A stretch of DNA of 6,158 bases from Verrucomicrobiales bacterium (GTDB taxonomy: Bacteria; Verrucomicrobiota; Verrucomicrobiia; Limisphaerales; JAFMIX01). The notes under the pieces are model-generated. The model was given only the letters and a program-made list of their open reading frames with translations. It was not told where the DNA came from and did no database searches. The DNA lies in contig JAFMIX010000134.1 in assembly GCA_017853785.1 (NCBI GenBank), positions 1-6,158 on the forward strand, written 5' to 3'. This document shows positions 1-6,023 of the stretch, piece after piece. A program made the position numbers and the translations under genes. The first letter of the stretch is position 1. The number at the start of each line of letters is the position of its first letter.

Positions 1-1
1 G

Positions 2-361
2 CTGGTGGAGCAGACGGCGGAAACGATTCTGCACCTCGCCGAAGTAGGCAATGTCATCCTGCTGGGCCGCGGCGCCAACGTGGTCACCGCCAAATCCCCG
101 GGCGTAGTCCACGTGCGACTGATCGCGCCACTGGAAACCCGCGTCGCCCACATGCAGCAGTTCGAGGAGCTGTCCCGCCCGGCGGCCGCCGCCCGCGTGC
201 GGCGCGAAGACCTCGGCCGGCGCCGCTACATCAACAAATATTTCCAGAAAGACGTGGACGATCCCCTGCTCTATCACCTCGTCATCAACACCGATTCCGT
301 CCCGCTCGAAACCGCCGCGCGGCTAATCGGCGAACTGGTTTTGCGTCCCACCGCCGCCTGA
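2..361 (+). CDS. Cytidylate-kinase-like family protein, C-terminal part (5' end outside window)
   Basis: The frame is open to the left edge (codon CTG at 2-4), so this is the last 119 or so codons of a longer gene; the GTG at 5 is probably internal. The visible part fits the C-terminal half of the cytidylate-kinase-like P-loop family, in which a GRGAN motif (near 67-81) is followed by a strand of the type VRLIAPLE. Next comes an arginine-rich lid-like helix (RVRREDLGRRRYINKYF) and then DDPLLYHLVINT, where nucleotide kinases of this fold carry their last core strand. The Walker A loop would lie upstream and cannot be checked. Family members are presumed to transfer phosphate to a nucleotide or small substrate in the cytoplasm, but the substrate of this subfamily is uncertain, so I give no symbol. 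The gene ends with TGA, 51 bases before the RNase D gene on the same strand; co-transcription is possible. Family assignment is fairly sure, exact function is not. Confidence 0.8.
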   Translation: MVEQTAETILHLAEVGNVILLGRGANVVTAKSPGVVHVRLIAPLETRVAHMQQFEELSRPAAAARVRREDLGRRRYINKYFQKDVDDPLLYHLVINTDSVPLETAARLIGELVLRPTAA

Positions 362-393
362 AAATTTCGTTCCGGGCTTTTCACACCCTTCGC

Positions 394-398
394 GGAGG
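394..398 (+). promoter_or_regulatory. Possible ribosome binding site for ribonuclease D, unusually far from the start
   Basis: GGAGG lies 14 bases before the GTG at 413, longer than the usual 5-9. An in-frame TAA at 401-403 rules out any start further upstream in this frame, and GTG is the first start codon after it, so the start is decided by the stop rather than by the spacing. The site may be weak or fortuitous. Confidence 0.4.
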
Positions 399-412
399 CG
401 TAAAGTTCCCGC

Positions 413-1468
413 GTGATTGATACCGAAGCCCTGCTCGCCGAAATCCTCCCCGTCATCCGCGCCGCCGCTTGGGTGGCCGTGGACACTGAGGCCGACAGCT
501 TGCACGCCTACCCCGAAAAACTCTGCCTCCTCCAGATCAGCACCGCCGCCGGCGACCGCCTTATCGACCCGCTCGCCGGCATTAATATCGCCCCCCTGCT
601 CGACGCGCTCGCCGGGCACGAGCTGATTTTCCACGCGGCGGACTACGACCTGCGGCTGCTCCGCAAACACCACGAATTCGTCCCCGGCGCGATCTTCGAC
701 ACCATGCTCGCCGCCCGGCTGCTAGGCATGAAAAAATTCAGCCTGGGCGACCTCGTCGAAACCTGCCTTGGCGTGAAGCTCGAGAAAAGTTCGCAGAAAG
801 CCGACTGGTCCCGCCGCCCGCTCACCCCGCGCATGGAGGAATACGCCCGCAACGACACCCACCACCTCAAGCCCCTTGCCGACAAACTCCGCGCCGAACT
901 CACCGCCAAAGGCCGGCTCGCGTGGCATCAGGAAAGTTGCGCACGGCTCATCGCCGAATCCTCGCAGCTCCGCGCCGCCGACCCCGACACCGTCTGGCGC
1001 ATCAAAGGCAGCTACGTTCTGGGCCGCGCCGCGCTGGCCGTCTTGCGCGGACTCTGGCACTGGCGCGAGGCCGAAGCCACCGCCGCCAACAAACCGCCCT
1101 TCTTCATCCTCAGCCACGAATTGCTGGTGAAGCTCGCCGAAGCCGCCGCCGCGCAACAACCCGTGGACCCGCTCCTGCCGCGCTACCTTTCGCCGCGCCG
1201 CCGGGCCGGGCTGGCGCAAGCGGTTCAAGCCGCGCTCGCGTTGCCCGCCGCCGAGCATCCGGAACTGTTGCGCACGGAACGCCGCCGCCCGTCCCAGGCG
1301 GAGCACCGCCGCTTCCTCGATCTGGAGAAACGCCGCAATGCCCACGCGCACCGATTGGACATTGACCCGACGCTCATCGCGCCCCGCGCCATGTTGGGCG
1401 ACCTCGCCCGCGACTGGGCCGCGCACGCACCCGGGCTGATGAACTGGCAGCGGGAGCTTTTGCAGTGA
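413..1468 (+). CDS. rnd: Ribonuclease D (DEDDy 3'-5' exoribonuclease with HRDC-like region)
   Basis: A cytoplasmic 3'-5' exoribonuclease that trims 3' ends of tRNA precursors and other structured RNAs using two metal ions. All catalytic residues of the DEDDy family are visible: Asp24 and Glu26 in VAVDTEAD (Exo I), Asp79 in HAADYDLRLL (Exo II), and Tyr144 and Asp148 in YARND (Exo III, YxxxD). The ADWSRRPL stretch before Exo III is also typical of RNase D. The exonuclease domain covers about residues 1-170. A helical region at about 190-285 (with VLRGLWHWRE and LLPRYLSPRRR) matches an HRDC domain in position and style. At 351 aa it is slightly shorter than the E. coli enzyme (375 aa). The start is GTG at 413; an in-frame stop at 401 excludes longer versions. 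Base composition is GC-rich like the kinase gene. It lies 51 bases after the kinase-like gene on the same strand. Identification is strong; the C-terminal domain boundary is approximate. Confidence 0.93.
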   Translation: MIDTEALLAEILPVIRAAAWVAVDTEADSLHAYPEKLCLLQISTAAGDRLIDPLAGINIAPLLDALAGHELIFHAADYDLRLLRKHHEFVPGAIFDTMLAARLLGMKKFSLGDLVETCLGVKLEKSSQKADWSRRPLTPRMEEYARNDTHHLKPLADKLRAELTAKGRLAWHQESCARLIAESSQLRAADPDTVWRIKGSYVLGRAALAVLRGLWHWREAEATAANKPPFFILSHELLVKLAEAAAAQQPVDPLLPRYLSPRRRAGLAQAVQAALALPAAEHPELLRTERRRPSQAEHRRFLDLEKRRNAHAHRLDIDPTLIAPRAMLGDLARDWAAHAPGLMNWQRELLQ

Positions 1469-1519
1469 AAAGTTGAACCGGAAAACCAAGCCAAGAACGC
1501 CGCCGCCGGACAGAGACCA

Positions 1520-1546
1520 AGCCAGCATTTAAGTAAAAGGCTGGCT
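1520..1546 (+). terminator. Weak hairpin downstream of ribonuclease D
   Basis: AGCCAGC at 1520-1526 pairs perfectly with GCTGGCT at 1540-1546 around a 13-base loop, starting 51 bases after the rnd stop. No T-tract follows, so this is not a classical intrinsic terminator. It could stabilise the 3' end of the rnd message or assist factor-dependent termination. A 7-bp stem with a long loop can also arise by chance. Confidence 0.25.
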
Positions 1547-1701
1547 GACCGAATCGCCTATTCACATTTGACCGCTCATGGTAATGGGTATCCCCTTCAA
1601 GCACTGTCGTGGAAAAATCTATGCTGCAATAATTCCACTCCCGCCTTGAACGTTGAAAATTCAGACTTACCGTTTGTGTGGAAACTTTGAATCTGTTCGT
1701 A

Positions 1702-1767
1702 ATGCCTACCAAGGCCAAGCGTAGTTGCCAGCATTGCGGAGAATACATTGCTGAAAACCGTGGTTGA
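1702..1767 (+). CDS. Possible 21-aa CxxC mini-ORF or zinc-ribbon remnant
   Basis: ATG at 1702 opens a 21-codon frame ending in TGA at 1765-1767. The peptide is basic at its start (MPTKAKR) and then carries CQHCGEYIAEN, which looks like one half of a zinc ribbon of the CxxCG type. The frame extends upstream without a stop only to 1657 (TGA at 1654-1656). No good Shine-Dalgarno site precedes the ATG. It ends 17 bases before the larger zinc-ribbon gene. It may be a genuine short leader-type ORF, the decayed 5' piece of a duplicated zinc-ribbon gene, or chance. The CxxCG match next to a real zinc-ribbon gene is the only reason to list it. Confidence 0.25.
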   Translation: MPTKAKRSCQHCGEYIAENRG

Positions 1768-1773
1768 ATGATT

Positions 1774-1779
1774 AGGGGA
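1774..1779 (+). promoter_or_regulatory. Ribosome binding site of the zinc-ribbon membrane protein
   Basis: AGGGGA sits five bases before the ATG at 1785, good spacing and purine-rich. It is the best Shine-Dalgarno-like site in the window and supports both the reality of the gene and the choice of start. Confidence 0.65.
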
Positions 1780-1784
1780 AAAAT

Positions 1785-2123
1785 ATGATCATCAAATACC
1801 TTTGCCCAAGATGCAACGCTTACTGCGAGTTGGGAGACGATATTCCGGAAGATCAACTTCTTTGCCCTCAATGCGGCGGGGAAGTTCAGAAATCAAAGGC
1901 CAGGTATGTTTCCAACATCAATGTTCCCGGTCAAAACAACCCGACTGATTCACCTAACCAGAGACTGATATTATTATCATATCTCTTTGCAATCATCGTT
2001 CCCTTCGTCGGTTTTATTCTGGGGCTATATCTGCTGTTCAAGAAAGATGAAATAATGAGCGGCGTGTTTTGCATGATTGCGAGCTTCGTTAGCGTTGGGC
2101 TTTGGAGTCTTGTCTTTTTTTAG
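1785..2123 (+). CDS. Small zinc-ribbon membrane protein, function unknown
   Basis: A 112-aa protein with two parts. Residues 1-35 form a probable zinc ribbon with pairs C7-P-R-C10 and C27-P-Q-C30 followed by GGE; an extra Cys14 lies between them. After a polar linker (about 36-59, rich in Asn, Pro and Ser) come hydrophobic segments at about 61-85 and 90-112, separated by a short KKDE turn. The first is 25 residues long with Pro73, Gly76 and Gly80, so it could be one helix or a kinked hairpin; topology is therefore uncertain, though a zinc ribbon would normally face the cytoplasm. The architecture, zinc ribbon plus short C-terminal membrane region, is widespread among uncharacterised bacterial proteins; I do not recognise a named family. 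The ATG has a good AGGGGA site upstream. Composition is about 45% G+C (136 of 300 bases over 1801-2100), far below the neighbours, which suggests different ancestry. It is probably transcribed alone. Confidence 0.78.
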   Translation: MIIKYLCPRCNAYCELGDDIPEDQLLCPQCGGEVQKSKARYVSNINVPGQNNPTDSPNQRLILLSYLFAIIVPFVGFILGLYLLFKKDEIMSGVFCMIASFVSVGLWSLVFF

Positions 2124-2255
2124 TCAGCTTTTAATCCACAGATAAGAACTGACCTTCCCGGATATTTTTCTCGTGACGGGTTTTCGGGTGCGTTATTACT
2201 GGGGGAACAACTGCGGAAGTTTTCGGGCGGCCGCGCCGCGCTTCCGCCAGCCGTT
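2124..2255. other. Intergenic leader upstream of the sensor kinase
   Basis: These 132 bases separate the zinc-ribbon gene from the kinase start and shift from AT-rich to very GC-rich near 2225. They presumably hold the promoter of the two-gene signalling operon, but no clear -35/-10 pair or operator palindrome stands out. GGGGGAA at 2201-2207 resembles a Shine-Dalgarno site but is about 49 bases from the ATG, with no start codon suitably placed after it. The kinase ATG therefore appears to lack a Shine-Dalgarno site. Confidence 0.4.
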
Positions 2256-5200
2256 ATGTTGAAACACTGCACCATCCCGCTCATCGCCGCGCTGCTCTGG
2301 GGCGGCGCGTTCGCCGAGGTCGCGCGGGCGGATCGCACGGAGCTGCGGTCCGGCTCGCCCTTCACCATTGACGTGTGGGATACGGAAGACGGCCTCCCGC
2401 AGAATTCCGTCATCGCCATGATCCAGTCCCGCGACGGCTATCTGTGGCTCGGCACGCTCAACGGCCTGGCGCGGTTCGACGGGCGGCGGTTCACGGTCTT
2501 CGATGGCGGCAACACGCCGGAGTTGAAAAGCGGGTGCATCGTCAAACTCTTTGAGGACAGCGGCACGAACCTGTGGGTCGGCACGGAAAGCGCCGGGGTC
2601 ATCCGCGTGACGCCGGCGGGCAGCAGCACGTTGCAGGTGGGGGCTGCCGGGCGCGAGGGGCGCGTGGCGGGCATCTGCGAGGACGCGCGCGGCGTGGTGT
2701 GGCTCTACACGGCGGACGGGCAACTGGGGAATTATCGCGCGGGCAAACTCGAGGTGGCCAGCGTCAGCCCGAACCAACCGAGTTTCTGCCGCGCGCTGAT
2801 CGCGGAAAAGGACGGCCCGGTGTGGGTGGGCACGGATTGGCGGCAGCGCGGCATCCAGCCGGGCACGGATTTCCGGGGCGCGGAATTGCCACTGGCGTTG
2901 GAGCTGCCGGGCAAGCTGGATTTTCTGGTGGCGAGCGAGCGCGGCGGTTATTGGCGGCTAGCGGAGGGACGCATCCAACGCTGGACGACTAACCGGATCG
3001 TCCAGGATTTCGGCGCGTATCCCTGGGGCTTGCAGCAAATCTCTGCCGCGTGCGAAGACCGCGAGGGCAATCTCGTCGTAGGCACTCTCGGCGCGGGTTT
3101 GTATTGGTTCGACGCCGCCGGCGCGGTCACGCACCTGACGACGCGCGAGGGGTTGTCCATGAATTACATCCTGTCGCTCACGGTGGACCGCGAGGGCAGC
3201 CTGTGGGTGGGCACGGACGGCGGCGGCTTGAACCGCGTGAAGCGGCAGGCGTTCGCCGTGGTCGCGGCGGCGCGGGAACTCACGGTGCAATCCGTCTGCG
3301 AAGGCGCGACGAACGGATTGTGGATCGGCATCAACAGCGCGGGGCTGAATTTTCTGGAAGGCGACCGCCTGAAAACTTACGGCCCGGCGGAAGGCTTGCT
3401 GAATCTCTTCGTGCGCTCGGTATTCGTGGACCGGAAGCAGCAGACCTGGGTGGGCACCTTCGGCGGCTTGTTCCGCTGGGAAACGAACCAGTTCGCGCTC
3501 GCGCCGGGCGCGGCGGCGTTGAGCCCACGCGTCACGGCGATTTTCGAGGACCGTGCGGGGCGGTTGTGGGTGGGTACGCAGGCGGGTCTCGCCTGCCGCG
3601 AGGCGGACGCGTGGCGCATATTCACCACGCGCGACGGTTTGGCGGCGGACGACGTCCGTGCGCTCGCGGAAGACGCGCAGGGCAATCTCTGGATCGGCAC
3701 GAGCGCGGGGTTGAATCGCTGGCGCGACGGGCGGTTCACGGCGGGGCCGCAGAACGCGGAGCTGACGCGGGTGGAGATCACGTCGTTGTTCGTGGATGCG
3801 GCGGGCGATCTGTGGGTCGGCTCGGCGGGGAGCGGCTTGGCGCGGTTGCGGCAGGGCCGGTGGACGCGCTACACGACGGCGGATGGTTTGATCAGCAACA
3901 GCATCGGCTACGTCATCGAGGACAAGCTGGGCAATCTCTGGGTCGGTTCGTATGCGGGCCTGATGCGGCTGGCGTTGGCGGCGCTGAATGATTACGCGCC
4001 CGGCGCAACGAACCGCCTCGCGTGCCGCGTCTACGGTCGCTCGGATGGTTTGCCCACGAGCGAATGCACGCAGGGTTCGCAGCCCACGGCCTGCCGCACG
4101 CGCGATGGGCGCCTGTGGTTTCCCACGGTCAAAGGTTTGGTCTCGGTTGACCCCGCCAAGCTCGGCCGCAATCTCACGCCGCCGCCGGTCGTGATCGAAT
4201 CGGTGACGGTGGATGGTCGCGCCACCAGCGCCAGCCGCTTACGGGCCGCGCTGCCCGGCGCCGTGACCATCCAGCCGGGCGAGGAGCGGTTGGAAGTGCA
4301 GTTCACCAGCCTGAACCTCGCCGCGCGCGACCGGGCTCGCTTCAAGTATCGCCTCGAAGGCTACGAGAAAGTCTGGAACGAAGTCGCCGGCGAAACGCGC
4401 ACCGCCAGCTACCCGAAGCTGTCGCCGGGGCGGTATCGGTTCTGCGTGACGGCCGCGAACGAGGACGGCGTGTGGAACGACATCGGCAGCACGCTCGCGG
4501 TGGTGGTGTTGCCGCCGTTCTGGCGGACGTGGTGGTTTCTCGGCTTGAGCGGCTTGGCCTTACTGGCGGCCATCGTGGGCGTGGTGAATTACATTTCCAC
4601 GCAGAAATACCGGCGCGAACTGGAAGCGCTGCGGCAGCACGAGGCGTTGGAGAAAGACCGCGCGCGCATCGCCCGCGACATCCACGACCAGCTCGGGGCG
4701 AGCCTCACGCAGGTGGCGTTGCTCGGCGAATTTGTGGAGAGCGACAAGGATTCGCCGGCGGAGGTCGAGGCGTTGGGCCGGCAGATCTCGCAGACCGCCC
4801 GTGACACCACGCACGCGCTGGACGAGATCGTCTGGACGGTGAACCCCGCGAACGACACGGTGGACGGCCTCATCACCTACGTCTGCAAACACGCACAGGA
4901 TTATCTCGGCGTGGCCGGCCTGCAATACCGCCTCGACGTGCCGGAGAAATTGCCCGGCGCGACGATCTCGCCGGAGTTGCGCCACAACATTTTCCTCGCC
5001 GCCAAAGAGGCGATCACCAACGTGGTCAAACACGCGCGGGCGACGTCGGTCTGGGTGCGGGTGCGCATTGCGACCACGGAATTCATCCTCGAAATCACCG
5101 ACGACGGCTGCGGCGGGGCCGATCCGGCGGGCAAGTCCACCAGAAATGGGTTTCGCAACATGCGGAAACGCATGGAAGATGTCGGCGGCAAATTCACCAT

Positions 5201-5264
5201 CGGCCCGGCGGACGCGGGCGGCACGGTGGTGCGCCTGACCGCCCCGCTCGAAAACCAAACCTGA
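2256..5264 (+). CDS. Membrane sensor histidine kinase with double Reg_prop propeller, Y_Y_Y, HisKA_3 and HATPase domains
   Basis: A 1002-aa sensor kinase expected to span the inner membrane with a large periplasmic sensor. Residues 1-25 are a signal peptide (hydrophobic core about 7-20, likely cut after ARA25). Fourteen Reg_prop blade motifs of LWxGT type follow, with the key Trp at 64, 107, 149, 190, 233, 317, 356, 398, 438, 479, 520, 562 and 621, and Val274 in its place in blade six: enough for two seven-bladed propellers. A Y_Y_Y domain (about 678-748, FKYRLEGYEKVW) leads to one membrane helix (about 759-780) and a short charged helix. HisKA_3 carries the phosphoacceptor His810 in RIARDIHDQLG. 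The HATPase domain shows the N box with Glu918 and Asn922, the G1 box DDGCG from Asp949, and NGFRNM at 964-969. The residue five after His810 is Ala815, not the Gln of the HDxxxQ phosphatase motif. No in-frame ATG, GTG or TTG occurs just upstream, and the signal peptide supports this ATG. Three bases separate it from its partner regulator. The ligand is unknown; related propeller kinases in Bacteroidetes sense sugars. Confidence 0.94.
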   Translation: MLKHCTIPLIAALLWGGAFAEVARADRTELRSGSPFTIDVWDTEDGLPQNSVIAMIQSRDGYLWLGTLNGLARFDGRRFTVFDGGNTPELKSGCIVKLFEDSGTNLWVGTESAGVIRVTPAGSSTLQVGAAGREGRVAGICEDARGVVWLYTADGQLGNYRAGKLEVASVSPNQPSFCRALIAEKDGPVWVGTDWRQRGIQPGTDFRGAELPLALELPGKLDFLVASERGGYWRLAEGRIQRWTTNRIVQDFGAYPWGLQQISAACEDREGNLVVGTLGAGLYWFDAAGAVTHLTTREGLSMNYILSLTVDREGSLWVGTDGGGLNRVKRQAFAVVAAARELTVQSVCEGATNGLWIGINSAGLNFLEGDRLKTYGPAEGLLNLFVRSVFVDRKQQTWVGTFGGLFRWETNQFALAPGAAALSPRVTAIFEDRAGRLWVGTQAGLACREADAWRIFTTRDGLAADDVRALAEDAQGNLWIGTSAGLNRWRDGRFTAGPQNAELTRVEITSLFVDAAGDLWVGSAGSGLARLRQGRWTRYTTADGLISNSIGYVIEDKLGNLWVGSYAGLMRLALAALNDYAPGATNRLACRVYGRSDGLPTSECTQGSQPTACRTRDGRLWFPTVKGLVSVDPAKLGRNLTPPPVVIESVTVDGRATSASRLRAALPGAVTIQPGEERLEVQFTSLNLAARDRARFKYRLEGYEKVWNEVAGETRTASYPKLSPGRYRFCVTAANEDGVWNDIGSTLAVVVLPPFWRTWWFLGLSGLALLAAIVGVVNYISTQKYRRELEALRQHEALEKDRARIARDIHDQLGASLTQVALLGEFVESDKDSPAEVEALGRQISQTARDTTHALDEIVWTVNPANDTVDGLITYVCKHAQDYLGVAGLQYRLDVPEKLPGATISPELRHNIFLAAKEAITNVVKHARATSVWVRVRIATTEFILEITDDGCGGADPAGKSTRNGFRNMRKRMEDVGGKFTIGPADAGGTVVRLTAPLENQT

Positions 5265-5267
5265 ACC

Positions 5268-5894
5268 ATGGCTATCACCGTTTCCATCGTTGAAGACAAT
5301 GACCAGTTGCGCGGCACGCTGGCCCGCATGATCAATCGCGCCGAGGGCTTCACCTGCCGCGGGCAATATCCCGATGCCGAGTCCGCGCTGGCCGCCATCC
5401 CGAAGGAGCGGCCCCAAGTGGTGCTCATGGACATCAACCTTCCCGGCATGAACGGCGTGGAATGCGTCCGCAAGCTCAAGCAGGCGACGCCGGAAGTCCT
5501 GGTCGTGATGCTGACGGTCTATGAGGACACGGAGAATATTTTCAACGCCCTTGCAGCGGGCGCCGCCGGTTACATGCTCAAGCGCACGAAAAGCGCGGAG
5601 TTGTTGGATGCCATCCGCGAAGTCGTCCGGGGCGGCTCGCCCATGACCACGCACATCGCCCGCAAGGTCGTGCAGTCGTTTCTCAAGGTGGGCAATTCGC
5701 CGGAGCCCACGGAAAACCTCTCGCAACGCGAGCAGGAAGTGCTCAATTATCTGGCCAAGGGTTTTCTCTACAAGGAAATCGCGGAGAAACTGGGCATCAG
5801 CTACGAGACGGTGCACACCTACGTCCGGCGGATTTACGAGAAACTCCAGGTCCGGACGCGCACGGAAGCGGTGGCGATATTTCTGCGGCGGTGA
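5268..5894 (+). CDS. NarL/FixJ-family response regulator (REC plus LuxR-type HTH)
   Basis: A 208-aa cytoplasmic DNA-binding regulator, the evident partner of the preceding kinase. The receiver domain (about 1-120) has all switch residues: the acidic pair Glu9-Asp10, phosphoacceptor Asp55 in LMDINLPGMNG, Thr83, Tyr102 and Lys105 in GYMLK. A linker leads to a LuxR-type helix-turn-helix at about 148-207, with LSQREQEVL, the recognition region KEIAEKLGISYETVHTYV, and the closing IYEKLQVRTRTEA. Length and architecture are normal for the NarL family. Phosphorylation at Asp55 should promote dimerisation and DNA binding. The ATG lies three bases after the kinase stop and has no clear Shine-Dalgarno site of its own, so translation is probably coupled to that of the kinase. 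HisKA_3 kinases characteristically pair with NarL-type regulators, which fits. Target genes cannot be inferred from this window. Confidence 0.95.
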   Translation: MAITVSIVEDNDQLRGTLARMINRAEGFTCRGQYPDAESALAAIPKERPQVVLMDINLPGMNGVECVRKLKQATPEVLVVMLTVYEDTENIFNALAAGAAGYMLKRTKSAELLDAIREVVRGGSPMTTHIARKVVQSFLKVGNSPEPTENLSQREQEVLNYLAKGFLYKEIAEKLGISYETVHTYVRRIYEKLQVRTRTEAVAIFLRR

Positions 5895-5942
5895 CCGGGC
5901 GTATATACTTAACCAACGCACTGGGCTGAGAACGCTCCCGGT

Positions 5943-5962
5943 AGCACCTCGTATAAGGTGCT
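5943..5962 (+). terminator. Hairpin after the response regulator, possible transcript end
   Basis: AGCACCT at 5943-5949 pairs perfectly with AGGTGCT at 5956-5962 around the six-base loop CGTATA, 48 bases after the regulator stop. The downstream bases TAACTGTTGAT are only mildly T-rich, so intrinsic termination would be weak. In addition CCCGGT at 5937-5942, directly against the hairpin, is complementary to ACCGGG at 5894-5899, so the two helices could stack. The structure could end or protect the operon message, or be part of a small intergenic repeat. Confidence 0.35.
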
Positions 5963-6023
5963 TAACTGTTGATCATTCCTGCTCACGCACGCTTCCCCAA
6001 AAACCAAGCTGACGGCAACAAAA

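Larger units (their letters stand above)
1469..1784. other. 316-base AT-richer intergenic stretch with no confident gene
   Basis: Lines 1561-1680 are about 44% G+C by hand count, well below the flanking RNase D and kinase genes. The stretch holds a weak hairpin just after rnd, a possible 21-codon CxxC mini-ORF, and the ribosome binding site of the next gene, each listed separately. I could not find a convincing -35/-10 pair, although a promoter for the zinc-ribbon gene must lie here or further upstream. A long minus-strand open frame crosses it but overlaps two real genes and looks like a shadow. Confidence 0.6.

Noticed and set aside
722..1528. 268-codon minus-strand open frame antisense to ribonuclease D
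   Set aside because: The + strand carries all DEDDy catalytic motifs; the minus frame is Gly/Arg/Ala-rich with no domain and is a GC-driven shadow.
1374..1871. 165-codon minus-strand open frame across the AT-rich gap
   Set aside because: It overlaps the end of rnd and the start of the zinc-ribbon gene, both better supported on the + strand; its translation shows no domain and changes character between the two composition zones.
2436..3960. Repeated CTGTGGGTGGGCACG-like DNA words suggesting a DNA repeat array
   Set aside because: They encode the LWVGT motif of successive propeller blades at about 42-codon spacing, so they are protein repeats, not a CRISPR or DNA-level array.
3050..3991. 313-codon + strand open frame inside the kinase gene
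   Set aside because: It lies wholly within the propeller coding region in another frame and is made of low-complexity Arg/Gly-rich sequence.
4069..4145. Longer spacing (59 residues) and LWFPT instead of LWxGT in the last propeller blade
   Set aside because: A final blade of the LWFPT..GL type after a longer loop is, to my knowledge, usual in Reg_prop kinases just before the Y_Y_Y domain, so it is not a defect.
4560..5921. 453-codon minus-strand open frame antisense to the kinase and regulator genes
   Set aside because: It runs opposite two genes with complete, well-ordered domain motifs; its own translation is rich in Arg, His, Ala and Val without recognisable motifs, as expected for the complement of GC-rich coding sequence.
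5895..5990. tRNA-like or small structured RNA gene after the regulator
   Set aside because: There is no T-loop GTTCGAATC-type sequence, no acceptor stem and no cloverleaf; only one short hairpin and a distant inverted repeat are present.
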